Assembly: GCA_963737405.1 (NCBI GenBank)
Contig: CAVTSL010000011.1
Coordinates: 124,001 to 188,000, forward strand
Reading direction: 5' to 3'
From: JACCTU01 sp963737405
GTDB lineage: Bacteria > Actinomycetota > Thermoleophilia > Gaiellales > Gaiellaceae
Length of the DNA: 64,000 nt
In this document: positions 1 through 10,717 of the stretch, in pieces
How positions within the stretch are numbered: the stretch's first letter is position 1
Layout of the letters: each line of letters begins with the position of its first letter
Program-made: the position numbers and the translations under genes
Notes under the pieces: model-generated
Told to the model about the DNA's origin: nothing
Seen by the model: the letters and a program-made list of their open reading frames with translations, nothing else
Database searches by the model: none

Positions 1-751
1 GGCCCTGCGGACGGACGACGGTGCGATCGCGGCCGGCGGCCACGCGCGACCACGGCGGCGACGAGACGCCGAGGCGCACGACGAGATACAGGTGGAGCCC
101 GATGAGCGCGAACAGCGCGCCGGGGATGAGGAGCATGTGCAGCGCGTACCAGCGCGACAGCGTGTCGGTTCCGATCTCGGCGCCGCCGCGAAGGAACTGC
201 GCGAGGAACGGGCCGAGGAACGGTGCGCTCGCGTTGATGTTGATCCCGACCACCGTCGCCCAGTACGCGGTCTGGTCCCACGGGAGCAGGTACCCGGTGA
301 AGCCCTCGAGCATCCCGGTGATGAGGATCAGCGCGCCGACGATCCAGTTCAGCTCGCGCGGGTACTTGTACGCGCCGAACAGGAACACGCGCGCCATGTG
401 GAAGAACATCAGGATGATGAAGACGCTCGCTCCCCAGCGGTGCATGCCGCGCACGAGCCAGCCGAGCGTGACGTCGTTCGTGATGTTCTCGATCGACGCG
501 TACGCCTTGTCGGGGTCGGGCTTGTAGTACATCGCGAGGACGACCCCCGTGCCCGCCTGCACGAGGAATGCGGTGAGCGTCGCCGAGCCGAGCGTGTGCC
601 ACCAGCTCGAGTCGCGCGGGACGTTGCGGAAGAGGAAGTACTTCGTGCCTCCGACGAGGCCCGAGCGCTCCTCGAGCCAGTCGAGCGGGTAGTTGACGAG
701 CGTGACGAGCTTCGACTGCTTCCGGCGGCGGGGCGGGGCGGCGGTCGCCAT
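1..751 (-). CDS. qcrB: Cytochrome b subunit of bc-type menaquinol:cytochrome c reductase (C-terminus beyond window)
   Basis: Transmembrane di-heme subunit that oxidises quinol in the bc complex. The first 250 residues are present and the gene runs off the left edge. Four heme-ligand histidines are visible at about residues 104, 118, 205 and 220, in the usual two pairs spaced 14 and 15 apart, inside hydrophobic helices; the loop LLPWDQTAYW after helix C is typical of the family. The ATG lies at 749-751 and shares one base with the TGA of the Rieske gene, so the two are translationally coupled. Identification is secure; the exact subtype (long actinobacterial QcrB or short b6-like) cannot be seen because the C-terminus is missing. 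Confidence 0.93.
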   Translation of the reverse strand, partial: MATAAPPRRRKQSKLVTLVNYPLDWLEERSGLVGGTKYFLFRNVPRDSSWWHTLGSATLTAFLVQAGTGVVLAMYYKPDPDKAYASIENITNDVTLGWLVRGMHRWGASVFIILMFFHMARVFLFGAYKYPRELNWIVGALILITGMLEGFTGYLLPWDQTAYWATVVGININASAPFLGPFLAQFLRGGAEIGTDTLSRWYALHMLLIPGALFALIGLHLYLVVRLGVSSPPWSRVAAGRDRTVVRPQG

Positions 752-1506
752 CAGTGCGGCGGCTCGAGCGGGTAGAGGACCTGCTCCGGGCCGTCGACGT
801 GGACGCTCGGGTTCACCCAGTCGTACTTCGTGATGACCGCGTCGGCGCCCTCGCCCTCGACCTCGCCGACCGAGTACGTCTCGATGAGGACGAGCCGGCC
901 GTCCCTGATCAGGAAGCTGTAGCGGTCGAGCGCGCGGACGGGCGGCCCGGCGGTGCGGTTCCCCTCGGTGTCGTACTGCCCGCCGTGGCACGGGCAGCCG
1001 AAGCCCGAGGCGGCCTGCGTCGGCGTCAGGTCGACCGGGAGGCCGTCGGGCGGGACGTGCAGGCTCTTCTTCTGGTCCTCGAGCGTGAGCCCGTTCACCT
1101 GCACGGGGCAGCCGAGGTGCACGCAGCGGTTCGAGAGGACCGTGAAGCTCGGCCCCTTGTCGGTCGGCCCGTTGTAGCGGATGTACGCGGTGCGCCTCGA
1201 GACCTCGCCCTGCCCCGGGTCGAGCAGGAAGGTCGTGATCACGAACTGGCCTTCCGGAAAGTCGTCGATCGGTCCGACGTCGATCTCGTCGTGGCCCTGG
1301 CCCACGAACGGCGGCGCGACCGCAAACACGGTGACGGGGATCGCGACGAGGCCGGTGATCACGCCGCCGAGCCCGAGCGTCGTGACCGAGAGGAAGGTGC
1401 TCCGGGGCATCGCGTCCTCGGCGTCCTCGTCGTCTTCGACAGCGGGCCCGCCGACCGGCACGGCGACGGGCAGTGTGGTCGCCGGCGACTCGGGCGCCTC
1501 CTCCAC
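751..1506 (-). CDS. qcrA: Rieske iron-sulfur subunit of the bc complex (main frame)
   Basis: Carries the 2Fe-2S cluster that takes electrons from quinol at the outer face of the membrane. The cluster motifs CVHLGC (residues 128-133) and CPCHGG (171-176) are intact, behind one transmembrane helix (about residues 40-65) and an acidic linker. The frame used here starts at a GTG at 1506, but acidic linker-like coding continues upstream in the same frame to about 1540, with no start codon. Two further helices are encoded just upstream in another frame (next entry). Actinobacterial QcrA proteins usually have three N-terminal helices, so this is probably the C-terminal part of a longer gene, 751-1720, broken by one extra base near 1530-1545. 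Confidence 0.93.
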   Translation of the reverse strand: MEEAPESPATTLPVAVPVGGPAVEDDEDAEDAMPRSTFLSVTTLGLGGVITGLVAIPVTVFAVAPPFVGQGHDEIDVGPIDDFPEGQFVITTFLLDPGQGEVSRRTAYIRYNGPTDKGPSFTVLSNRCVHLGCPVQVNGLTLEDQKKSLHVPPDGLPVDLTPTQAASGFGCPCHGGQYDTEGNRTAGPPVRALDRYSFLIRDGRLVLIETYSVGEVEGEGADAVITKYDWVNPSVHVDGPEQVLYPLEPPH

Positions 1507-1720
1507 TTCCTCCTCCGGCGCCTCTCCCGTGACCCGTGACGACGTCGCGCGCCCAGATGAACCCGAACGCGACGAGGAGCACGCCGCCGACGGCGACGGT
1601 CGCCCAGTTGCCGATCACGAGGCCGACGAGCGCGACCGTCAGACCGATTGCGAAGCCGAGCGGCCACAGGCTCGGTGCCGGCCCGTGCGGCGGCCCGGTC
1701 GGGCCCTTCGTCTCGACCAC
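1507..1720 (-). pseudogene. Frameshifted N-terminal two-helix segment of the Rieske protein
   Basis: From a GTG at 1718-1720, eight bases after the UbiD stop, a frame encodes two hydrophobic helices, WPLGFAIGLTVALVGLVIG and WATVAVGGVLLVAFGFIWA. It then runs without a stop into the Rieske gene in the wrong frame. Removing one G from the GGG run in CACGGGAGAG would join it to the acidic linker GEAPEEEVEE of the Rieske frame and give a 322-residue protein with three helices, as in other actinobacterial QcrA. The span 751-1720 is 970 bases, which is 3n+1, as expected for one inserted base. A separate small membrane gene is less likely because no stop codon of its own exists. Confidence 0.7.
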
Positions 1721-1727
1721 TACACGA

Positions 1728-3239
1728 TCACCCGCGGCGGATGCTACGCAACTTCCCGGGCAGGATGCGACCCCTGCTGGTGCCGTTCGTCTCGATCGGC
1801 AGCTCGATGCCGTACTCGGACCAGCGCCGGTCGACGAGCGCCCGGACCTCGGGGGTCATCTCGATCAGCTCGGGCCACTCGCGGGTGCCCTCGAGCTCGC
1901 CCTTGTGCGTCGCGTCGATCCCGATCTTGCCCCCGTAGAACTGCTGGGTCGGCGCGTGGTCGAGGTGGTCGAGCGGCCCTTCGGTCAGCAGCACGTCCCG
2001 CTTCGGGTCGACGTTGGCGCCGACCGTGAAGAAGACCTCGTCGTAGTCGTGCACGTCGACCCACTCGTCGACGACGACGACCGCCTTCGAGAGCGAGAGC
2101 ATCCCGAGCCCCCAGATCGCGTGCATCACCTTCTGGGCGTGGCCCGGGAAGGCCTTCCTGATCGAGACGATCACGCAGTTGTGGAACGCGCCCGCGACCG
2201 GGAGGTCGTAGTCGACGATCTCGGGCACGGTCATCCTGATCGCGGGCAGGAAGATGCGCTCGGTCGCCTTGCCGAGCCAGGCGTCCTCCTGGGGCGGCTT
2301 GCCCACGACGATCGACGGATAGATCGCGTCGCGCCGCATCGTGATCGCGCTCAGGCGAAAGACGGGGAACGGCTCGGGCGCCGTGTAGTACCCGGTGTGG
2401 TCTCCGAACGGCCCCTCGAGGCCGACCTCGTCCTTCTCGATCGTGCCCTCGAGGACGATCTCGGCGTTCGCCGGCACCTCGAGGTCGACCGTCTTCCCCT
2501 GCACGAGCTCGACGGGCTCGCCGCGCAGGAAGCCGGCGAGCATGAACTCGTCGATGTGCTTCGGAAGCGGTGCGCTCGCCGAGTACGCGGTCACCGGATC
2601 GAGCCCGATCGCGACGGCGACCTCGATCTTCCCGTCGGCGGCGAGATAGTCGGCGCGCCCGTCCTTGTGCAGCTGCCAGTGCATGTAGGTCGTGCGCGGA
2701 TCGACCTTCTGCATGCGGTACATGCCGACGTTGCGGACGCCCGTCCGCGGATCCTTCGTGATCACCGCCGGAAGCGTGATGAACGGCGCCGGGTCGCCCG
2801 GCCAGCAGCGCTGGATCGGCAGCAGGTCGAGGTCGACGTCGTCGCCGGTCAGGACGACGTCGTGCACGGGCCCTGAGCGAACCGTCCGCGGGCGCGAGTC
2901 GGCGATCGACTTCAGCTTCTTCAGCCCGCGCACCTTCTCGACGAGCCCCTGGGGCGGCTGCATCTCGAGCAGGTCGCCGAGCCGCGCCGCGACGTCGTCG
3001 AGCCGATCGACCCCGAACGCCATCGACATCCGGCGCTCGGTGCCGAACTGGTTGATCAGCAGCGGGTGGCGCGAGCCCTTGACGTTCTCGAAGAGCAGCG
3101 CCGGGCCGCCGGACTTGACGACGCGGTCGTTGATCTCGGTGATCTCGAGGTCCGCGTCGACCTCGGCGTCGACGCGAACGAGCTCGCCCTCTCGCTCGAG
3201 CAGCGCGATCCAGTCGCGGAGGTCGGCGGGCGGGGCCAT
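1728..3239 (-). CDS. UbiD-family prenylated-FMN decarboxylase
   Basis: A 503-residue full-length member of the UbiD family, which (de)carboxylates aromatic or unsaturated acids using prenylated FMN made by a UbiX partner. Family signatures include the central GPFGDHTGYY segment and the preceding ..VLEGTIEKDE.. strand with the conserved glutamate. It starts at an ATG at 3239 and ends eight bases before the predicted qcrA start. mqnD of the futalosine menaquinone route lies elsewhere in this window and that pathway uses a UbiD homologue (MqnL), so a role in menaquinone synthesis next to a quinol oxidase is a reasonable inference. A catabolic aromatic decarboxylase is the alternative. Confidence 0.88.
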   Translation of the reverse strand: MAPPADLRDWIALLEREGELVRVDAEVDADLEITEINDRVVKSGGPALLFENVKGSRHPLLINQFGTERRMSMAFGVDRLDDVAARLGDLLEMQPPQGLVEKVRGLKKLKSIADSRPRTVRSGPVHDVVLTGDDVDLDLLPIQRCWPGDPAPFITLPAVITKDPRTGVRNVGMYRMQKVDPRTTYMHWQLHKDGRADYLAADGKIEVAVAIGLDPVTAYSASAPLPKHIDEFMLAGFLRGEPVELVQGKTVDLEVPANAEIVLEGTIEKDEVGLEGPFGDHTGYYTAPEPFPVFRLSAITMRRDAIYPSIVVGKPPQEDAWLGKATERIFLPAIRMTVPEIVDYDLPVAGAFHNCVIVSIRKAFPGHAQKVMHAIWGLGMLSLSKAVVVVDEWVDVHDYDEVFFTVGANVDPKRDVLLTEGPLDHLDHAPTQQFYGGKIGIDATHKGELEGTREWPELIEMTPEVRALVDRRWSEYGIELPIETNGTSRGRILPGKLRSIRRG

Positions 3240-3249
3240 CGCGGTCAGT

Positions 3250-5712
3250 CTAAGGAGCGCGCGCGAGCTCCACGGCCTCGTGGAGGCTCATCGCCGCCCC
3301 GAGCCGCGACTCGCCCTCGAATGTGTCGTCGCCGAGGGCGTCGCGCGCAGCGCCCATGGCTTCCTCGAGATGGGGCGGCCGATACGCGACCTCGAGCGGT
3401 ACGCTCATCGACCTCCAGAGCGCGTCCGCAGCGCCGCGCAGTCGAGCAGCCCTGAGCGGGTTGTCCGTCGCCGCTGCGACCGCGGCGAGATGGTCGAGAC
3501 AATTCGCGAGCGGTTTCCACTCCTCGGACTCGTAGGCGACGGTCACTGCGGCCTCGAACGGCTCGCGAGCCAGCTCCCAGCGCCCTAGACGACACTGCGC
3601 GTCACCGATGCTGAAGCGAGCCCACACAGTCCCGTGCCGATCGCCGGTCGACTCGTACACGTCGAGCGATCGCTTCGACCACCGGAGCCCCATGGCTGCA
3701 TCGCCGTGCTCCAGCTCTGCCGCTGCCCGGTACCAGTAGAGCCTGCCGACTAGCGACTCGTCGTTGAGCACTCGGGCGAGCTCCACACCCTCGGCGGTGA
3801 TGCGGTCCGCCGCGGTGGTGTCGCCGCGCCGGCGTGCGAGCAGCGAAGCCACGGGGAGCGCCCTCGCGACGGCTCGCGGATCGCCCACTGTCCGTGCAAG
3901 CGCGACATGCTCGGCGCTATAGGCATCGGCCTTCGTCAGCTGTTCGGCGTCCATTGCGAAGAACGCGAGCGCCCCGAGCGCGTCGAGGCGGAGCTGCAGC
4001 TCGAGGTCCGGCCGGTAGAGCTTTTCCAGCACCCCGAGCGGTTCATACGGCGACCGCGCGTTCCAGAACGGGCCGAGATCAACCGCGACGCGAAGGGCGC
4101 GGTCGGGATCCGACAGCGCAACATGTGACAGCGCCGCGCGGATGTTCGGCAGCTCTTGAGCGACGCGCGCGATCGCGGGGCCGGCGTCTCGCCCCTGGAG
4201 GTTCGGAACTGCTTCGGCCGCCAGCCGGAGGTAGTAGTCGCCGTGACGGTCGCGAAGCTCCCGCGCGCTACCCATGTCCTCGGCGCGGTCAGTCGCGTAC
4301 TCGCGGACGGTCTCGAGCAGGAGCAGCCGCGAATTGTCGAGCGCCTTCGCCAGCGCCAGGTCGACGAGTGCCGAGAGCGACTCGAGGTCCGCGTCGCAGA
4401 TCCGCTCGGCCGCGTCGAGCGCAAACGTTCCTGTGAAGACCGAAAGACCCGTGAATACCCGCCTGGGCTCGTCACCGAGCAGGTCGTAGCTCCACTCGAT
4501 CGTCGCCTTCAGCGTGCGTTGCCGCTCGGGCGCATCGCGCGCGCCTTCCGTCAGAAGCGGGAGCGCATGGTCGAGCCGCTCGAGAAGCGCCTCCGGGGCC
4601 AGGAGCCTCGTCCGCGCTGCCGCGAGCTCGATCGCCAGCGGAAGTCCGTCGACCCGACGGCAGATCGCGTCGATCGTGTCGCCGGGATCGATCTTCCGCC
4701 CGACGCTGCGTGCTCGTTCGACGAACAGCGTGACCGCGTCCCTCGGCCGCAGCGGCTCGAGTGGGTACTGGAGCTCGGCCACGACGTGGAGCGGAGCGCG
4801 GCTCGTCACGAGCAGACGCAGGTTCGGCGCGCCGGCAAGCAACTCCGCGATCCCGGATGCGGCCGCAACCACGTGCTCCGCGTTGTCGAGCAGCAGCAGC
4901 ATCTCCTTCGCGCGAAGGTGCTCGTCGAGCCGACCACCGGCCCCGATCGTCTGCGCGATCGTCGGAAGGACGAGGTTCGGATCGGCCACCCCCACGAGCG
5001 GCACCCAGAACACGCCGTCGACGAATGACCCAGTGAGCTCAGCGGCGGCCTGCAGCGCGAGGCGCGTCTTGCCGGTGCCGCCCGGGCCGGTGATCGTGAG
5101 GAGACGCGTCCCGTCGTGCAGGAGCCCGACGAGCTCGTCGAGCTCGCGCTCGCGGCCGACGAGCGGACTCGCCGCGACCGGAAGATTCGTCGCGTTGAGC
5201 GTCTTCAATGGCGGGAACTCGGTGTTGCCGAGCTGGAAGAGGTGCTGCGGCGCGGTCATGTCCTTGAGTCGATGCGGCCCGAGGTCACGCAGCACGAACT
5301 CGCCGCCGACGAGCGCGCGTGTCGTTTCCGAGACCAGGATCTGCCCGCCGTGCCCGGCGGCCATCACCCTCGCCGCCCGGTGCACGTCGATCCCGACGTA
5401 GCCCTCGGCCGTGAGCTGCGGCTCGCCCGTGTGCACGCCCATGCGAACGCGAACAGGGCCGGTCTCGAGCGCCCCTTGAGCCTGTGCGGCGGCAGCGAGT
5501 GCTTCGCGGGCGTCCGCGAAGGCGACGAAGAACGAATCTCCCTGCGTATCCACCTCGACGCCCGCGTGCCGAGCGAACGCGTCGCGCAACGCGCGCCGAT
5601 GTTCGGTGAGCACGTTCGCGTACGAGCGGTCACCGATCTCGTCGAGCAGACGCGTCGACCCTTCGATGTCGGTGAAGAGCAGCGTGACGGTGCCGGTCGG
5701 GAGGTCCCGCAC
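3250..5712 (-). CDS. Class III cyclase domain fused to AAA/NB-ARC-like ATPase and TPR repeats
   Basis: An 820-residue cytoplasmic signalling protein. Residues 5-165 form a class III nucleotidyl cyclase domain with metal-binding aspartates in FTDIEGS (D15) and QGDSFF (D59). A STAND-type ATPase follows with Walker A GPGGTGKT at 209-216 and a Walker B-like LLLLDN. The last 300 residues are helical TPR-like repeats. No LuxR helix-turn-helix follows, unlike many relatives, so any output is likely the cyclase or protein contacts. The GTG start at 5712 leaves the N-terminus at the expected distance from the first metal aspartate. The natural ligand is unknown. Confidence 0.85.
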   Translation of the reverse strand: MRDLPTGTVTLLFTDIEGSTRLLDEIGDRSYANVLTEHRRALRDAFARHAGVEVDTQGDSFFVAFADAREALAAAAQAQGALETGPVRVRMGVHTGEPQLTAEGYVGIDVHRAARVMAAGHGGQILVSETTRALVGGEFVLRDLGPHRLKDMTAPQHLFQLGNTEFPPLKTLNATNLPVAASPLVGRERELDELVGLLHDGTRLLTITGPGGTGKTRLALQAAAELTGSFVDGVFWVPLVGVADPNLVLPTIAQTIGAGGRLDEHLRAKEMLLLLDNAEHVVAAASGIAELLAGAPNLRLLVTSRAPLHVVAELQYPLEPLRPRDAVTLFVERARSVGRKIDPGDTIDAICRRVDGLPLAIELAAARTRLLAPEALLERLDHALPLLTEGARDAPERQRTLKATIEWSYDLLGDEPRRVFTGLSVFTGTFALDAAERICDADLESLSALVDLALAKALDNSRLLLLETVREYATDRAEDMGSARELRDRHGDYYLRLAAEAVPNLQGRDAGPAIARVAQELPNIRAALSHVALSDPDRALRVAVDLGPFWNARSPYEPLGVLEKLYRPDLELQLRLDALGALAFFAMDAEQLTKADAYSAEHVALARTVGDPRAVARALPVASLLARRRGDTTAADRITAEGVELARVLNDESLVGRLYWYRAAAELEHGDAAMGLRWSKRSLDVYESTGDRHGTVWARFSIGDAQCRLGRWELAREPFEAAVTVAYESEEWKPLANCLDHLAAVAAATDNPLRAARLRGAADALWRSMSVPLEVAYRPPHLEEAMGAARDALGDDTFEGESRLGAAMSLHEAVELARAP

Positions 5713-5744
5713 GCGGACAGGATCTCGCGAGTGGCGCCGCCGGT

Positions 5745-5909
5745 CTAGTAGTCGTCGCGGCGGCGTTCCAGCACGTACTTCGTCAGCTCGCCGAGCGCGA
5801 TCACGCTCACGAAGACGAGCCCGACGAGCAGCATCGCCGTGATCACCTTCTTGCCTTCCTCCGCGGCGTCTTCGGCGAAGACGAGGAGGAGCGTCGCGAG
5901 CAACGTCAT
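5745..5909 (-). CDS. Small single-pass membrane protein
   Basis: A 54-residue protein with a hydrophobic N-terminus (MTLLATLLLVFAE), a second hydrophobic segment (ITAMLLVGLVFVSVIALG) and a charged tail ending ERRRDDY. I chose the ATG at 5909 because the longer reading upstream is proline/arginine-rich and overlaps the preceding gene. It matches no family I recognise. It lies between the cyclase/ATPase gene and a hypothetical gene on the same strand. Confidence 0.55.
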   Translation of the reverse strand: MTLLATLLLVFAEDAAEEGKKVITAMLLVGLVFVSVIALGELTKYVLERRRDDY

Positions 5910-5919
5910 GGCGCCGAAT

Positions 5920-6337
5920 CTATCCGACGAGCCGGGCGTGCGCGGCGAGTGCGTCCTCGCGGGCGGAGTCGTCACCGTCGCCGTCCAGCCGGCGCGCGGT
6001 GTCGGCCCACGCCTCGCCGTCGCCGGGCTCGCCCTCCGCCCGAAGGTGGGCGCAGCGCGAGATCAGCTCGGCGAGCTCCTGCACCGCGTCGACCCGGCCG
6101 AGCTCCGCGATCCGCACGAGGCCGTGCGCGTAGAGGTAGTCGCCGAGCAGGAGCGCTGCATCGTCGTCGACCGGCGCGAAGAGGCGGGACCGGCCGTAGT
6201 GCACGAGGTAGCCCTCGTAGATCGTCTCGAGCCCGAGCGCGTACCGCGCGTCGGCGAGCGTCGAGAAGACCGCCTCCTCTTTGCGCTCGTCGCCGCTCCT
6301 GAGCGCCTCCTGCCAGAGCGGGCTCTCGCCCGACGCC

Positions 6338-6366
<29 letters not shown>
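5920..6366 (-). CDS. Uncharacterised helical protein downstream of hemL
   Basis: A 148-residue, soluble, largely helical protein starting at a GTG at 6366 and overlapping the end of hemL by 29 bases, so it is probably in the heme-gene operon. The segment ALLLGDYLYAHGLVRI faintly resembles helices of trans-prenyltransferases, but the aspartate-rich motifs are absent, so I do not assign that function. Its position directly after hemL-hemB is the best clue to its role. Confidence 0.6.
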
Positions 6367-7551
<1,185 letters not shown>

Positions 7552-7561
<10 letters not shown>

Positions 7562-8499
7562 GCGGCGAGCTCCTTCGTCCAGTACGAGAAGACGAGGTCG
7601 GCGCCGGCACGCTTGATCGCCGTCAGCGACTCGAGCGCGGCCGTCCGCTCGTCGAGCCAGCCGTGCCGCGCGGCGCCCTTGACCATCGCGTACTCGCCGG
7701 AGACGTTGTAGGCCGCCACGGGAGCGTCGTACCGGTCGCGCACGGCGCGGATCACGTCGAGGTACGGCAGCGCGGGCTTGACCATGATCACGTCCGCACC
7801 CTCGGCGAGATCGAGCTCGCACTCGCGGAGCGCCTCGCGGACGTTCGCGGGATCCATCTGGTACGAGCGGCGGTCGCCGAACGACGGCGCGGACTCCGCG
7901 GCCTCGCGGAACGGCCCGTAGAACGCCGAGGCGTACTTCGCCGAGTACGCGACGATCGGCGTGTCCGGCAGCTGCTCCCGGATCGCGGCGACGCGGCCGT
8001 CCATCATGTCGCTCGGGCAGACGGCGTCGGCACCCGCCTCGACGTGCGAGACGGCCGTGCGCGCGATCAGCTCGAGCGACTCGTCGTTCGCCACCTCGCC
8101 GTCGCGGATCACGCCGCAGTGGCCGTGCGACGTGTACTCGCAGAGGCAGACGTCCGTGAGCAGCAGCAGCTCGGGGAAGCGCGGCCGGAGCTCGCGCAGC
8201 GCGCGCTGGACGACGCCGTCGTCGTCCCACGCGCCCGACCCCTCCTCGTCCTTCTCGTCGGGGATCCCGAAGAGGATCACCGCGCCGACGCCGAGCGACG
8301 CGAGCTCGTCGACCTCGCGCGACAGGTCGTCGACCGAGAACCGCCCCATCGGCGGGAGGTCCTCGTTGACGCGCGTGTCCGGCCCGACGAAGAGCGGCAT
8401 CACGAAGTCGTCGAGGTCGAGCTTCGTCTCGCGGACGAGCGAGCGGAGCGGCCCGGTGCGGCGCAGCCGTCGCAGCCTCGTTGCGGGAAACGCGTTCAC
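7552..8499 (-). CDS. hemB: Delta-aminolevulinic acid dehydratase (porphobilinogen synthase)
   Basis: Condenses two 5-aminolevulinates to porphobilinogen. Both Schiff-base lysines are present (K188 in YSAKYASAF and K241 in MVKPALPYLD), and the catalytic-zinc cysteines are at 118, 120 and 128 (VCLCEYTSHGHC), so this is a zinc-type enzyme. The start is the GTG at 8499. The longer upstream reading is arginine/serine-rich and overlaps the next gene in antisense-like composition. At 315 residues it is a normal length. It is followed by an overlapping hemL. Confidence 0.95.
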
Positions 8500-8524
8500 T
8501 CGTCGGATCTTCGCAGCGCGGCGG

Positions 8525-9739
8525 TTAGCCGCGCGCTGCCTTCGGCGGTTCCAGCTCGACCTCGACCGGGACCGTCGGGTCTCCGTCCTCCCACGACTCG
8601 AGCTTGACCCTCGTCCCGAAGAACTCCCAGATCGCGCGGCCGGCCGCGAGCGTCGGCAGTGCGACGAGGACGCCGGGCAGCCCGTAGATCTCACCTCCCG
8701 CGAGCAATCCGAAGATCACGAGCAGCGGGTGCAGCCGGAGCGCGCTGCCCATCACCTTCGGGATCACGATGTGGCCCTCGATCTGGTGGATCGCGAGGAA
8801 GAGGAGCACGACCCAGACGGCCGACAGCGGCTCCACGACGAGCGCGTACAGCACCGCCGGAATCGCGCCGAGCCACGGCCCGAGGTACGGGATGAGCTCG
8901 GCGACCGCGACCCATGCCCCGAAGAGGATCGCGTACGTCTCGAACCCGGCGGGCAGCCAGCCGATCGTCCCGAGCAGCCAGAGCGCAACGCCGGCGCTCG
9001 CACCCATGATCGCCGACACGAGGAGCTGGCCCTTCACGTAGCCGCCGACCGACGCCTCGATGCTCGGCAGCAGCGACGGGTGGCCCGGCGGCGGCGGGAA
9101 GCGCCTGTCGATCGCCCGGTGCAGCCGGTTGAAGTCGAGGAGCATGTAGACCGACACGACGAGCACGAGCACGAGGCCGAAGAGGAACGCGAAGATGCCG
9201 AGCGCCGCGCCTTCGGCCCAGTCGATCACGGTGCGCGTCACCTTCTCGACGTCGCCGCTCCCGAGCTGGTCGACGAAGTCGCGGCCCTGCTGCTCGATCT
9301 GGATCCGCCCGAGCCGGTGCGTGTCGAGCCAGAGCTGGAGGCGGTCGACGTCGCGCTCGGCGCCGGTCGTGCCGGTCTGTCCGTTCTCGACCGTAAGGTA
9401 GTCGTCGATTCGATTGGACGCAGTCTCCGTCTGGTCGACGACGACGGTCGCAAGCCCCACCACCGCGATGACGAGAGCCGCGGCAAATGTGAGGTACACG
9501 ATCGCGACCCCGAAGCCGCGAGGGATCCGCATCCGCCCAAGGGCGCGAACGAGCGGGTTCAGCAGGAGCGCGACGAGCGCCGCGACGAGAAAGAGAAAGA
9601 CGGCGTGACGCACCGCCCCCGCCACCGCCCAGGCCAGGAGCAGGACGACCGGAAGGCCGACGAGCTGGATCCAGCGCGGAACCTCGATCGGGGCCGGCTG
9701 GCCCCGACCACCCACGACCGGGGGCGGCGTTTCGGCCAT
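8525..9739 (-). CDS. AI-2E family (PerM-like) membrane permease
   Basis: A 404-residue polytopic membrane protein with the family's layout: two N-terminal helices, a long soluble segment (about residues 90-190), then a hydrophobic block containing GYVKGQLLVS, LIPYLGPWLG and IHQIEGHIVIPKVMG. These last motifs are diagnostic of the AI-2E/PerM family. The ATG at 9739 is preferred over upstream codons. Substrates of this family are mostly unproven (quorum-signal export, Na+/H+ antiport), so I do not assign one. It lies 25 bases upstream of hemB. Confidence 0.9.
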   Translation of the reverse strand: MAETPPPVVGGRGQPAPIEVPRWIQLVGLPVVLLLAWAVAGAVRHAVFLFLVAALVALLLNPLVRALGRMRIPRGFGVAIVYLTFAAALVIAVVGLATVVVDQTETASNRIDDYLTVENGQTGTTGAERDVDRLQLWLDTHRLGRIQIEQQGRDFVDQLGSGDVEKVTRTVIDWAEGAALGIFAFLFGLVLVLVVSVYMLLDFNRLHRAIDRRFPPPPGHPSLLPSIEASVGGYVKGQLLVSAIMGASAGVALWLLGTIGWLPAGFETYAILFGAWVAVAELIPYLGPWLGAIPAVLYALVVEPLSAVWVVLLFLAIHQIEGHIVIPKVMGSALRLHPLLVIFGLLAGGEIYGLPGVLVALPTLAAGRAIWEFFGTRVKLESWEDGDPTVPVEVELEPPKAARG

Positions 9740-9937
9740 GCGAGCGATGGTACCGCGCCCCTCCGCGGGGTCTCCGCACCCGACTGGGACTGGTCGTTCA
9801 CCGAGGACGGCAACCTCGCCCTCGACCGTCACGATCTCTGGGACGAAATCCCGGCGGCACCGACGCTCCGTCTGTTACAAAGTCCCGCCGTGTCGGCCTC
9901 CTTGCAGCCACCACCTGCGTTCGTTACCGTCCGCGCG

Positions 9938-10717
9938 ATGTCGCCCCGGGCCCCTGGGCACTCTCGCCGTGCGCGGCGAGCGCAGCGCCGTGCCGCACAC
10001 CGCCTCCGCCGGTTCGCCGGACTGACCATCGTCGTCGCCGTCGGCGTCGTCACGCTGCTCGTGACCGCGTTCGGGCCGAACTCCGCGACCACGGTCGCGA
10101 GCCGCGGCCCCGCGCCCGCCGATCGCCTGCTTCCGACGGGCCCGCCCGAGCCTCTCGTCGTCGCGACGCAGGGTGCGCTCCGCCTGCAGCTGCCGATCGA
10201 GCAGAACCGCGTCACCGCGATCGGCTACCACGCCGCTGGCGACGGCGCGCTTTCGCTCCGTCCGCTCGGGCGACGCGGCAACCAGGGACTGCTCGGTCGC
10301 ATGATCGACCGCGTCTTCGGCGCGGGTGACTCCAGCCTCACCTGGTACCAGCTGCGCGGCGGCTCCGGTCCCGCGACGTCGGCGCTCGCCGTCGGTGCCG
10401 CGCCGACGACGGACGTCTACGCGCCGGTCGACGGCACGATCGCCGGCATCACGCCGTACGTGCTGAACGGTGCCGAGCGCGGCATGCGCATCGACATCCG
10501 TCCGCTGACTGCGCCCGCACTCGTCGTCTCCGTCACGCGGCTGCAGCCCGACCCGTCGCTCACGGTCGGCTCCGCCGTCGCAGCGGGACGCAATCGGATC
10601 GGTGAGGTGCTCGACCTCTCACGCGTCGAGCGCCAGGCACTCGCGCGCTACACGCGCGACGCCGGGAACCACGTGACGGTGCAGGTCTTCCCGGCCGCAG
10701 CACTCTCGCTGCCCTGA
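9938..10717 (+). CDS. Membrane-anchored protein with a degenerate LytM/M23-like C-terminal domain
   Basis: 259 residues from the ATG at 9938. A basic N-terminus precedes a transmembrane anchor (TIVVAVGVVTLLVTAFG), followed by an extracytoplasmic region. The C-terminal part (VYAPVDGTIAGI..) resembles the beta-sheet core of M23/LytM peptidases, where a 'apvdGtV' strand is typical, but no HxH zinc motif is visible, so it is probably non-catalytic. Its stop overlaps the next start (CTGA), which implies coupled translation with the YmdB-like phosphodiesterase. Confidence 0.6.
   Translation: MSPRAPGHSRRARRAQRRAAHRLRRFAGLTIVVAVGVVTLLVTAFGPNSATTVASRGPAPADRLLPTGPPEPLVVATQGALRLQLPIEQNRVTAIGYHAAGDGALSLRPLGRRGNQGLLGRMIDRVFGAGDSSLTWYQLRGGSGPATSALAVGAAPTTDVYAPVDGTIAGITPYVLNGAERGMRIDIRPLTAPALVVSVTRLQPDPSLTVGSAVAAGRNRIGEVLDLSRVERQALARYTRDAGNHVTVQVFPAAALSLP

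Noticed and set aside
7961..9937. Long plus-strand reading over hemB and the permease gene
   Set aside because: Composition (Arg/Glu/Asp rich, no domains) is that of an antisense shadow. The permease and hemB on the minus strand show clear family motifs.
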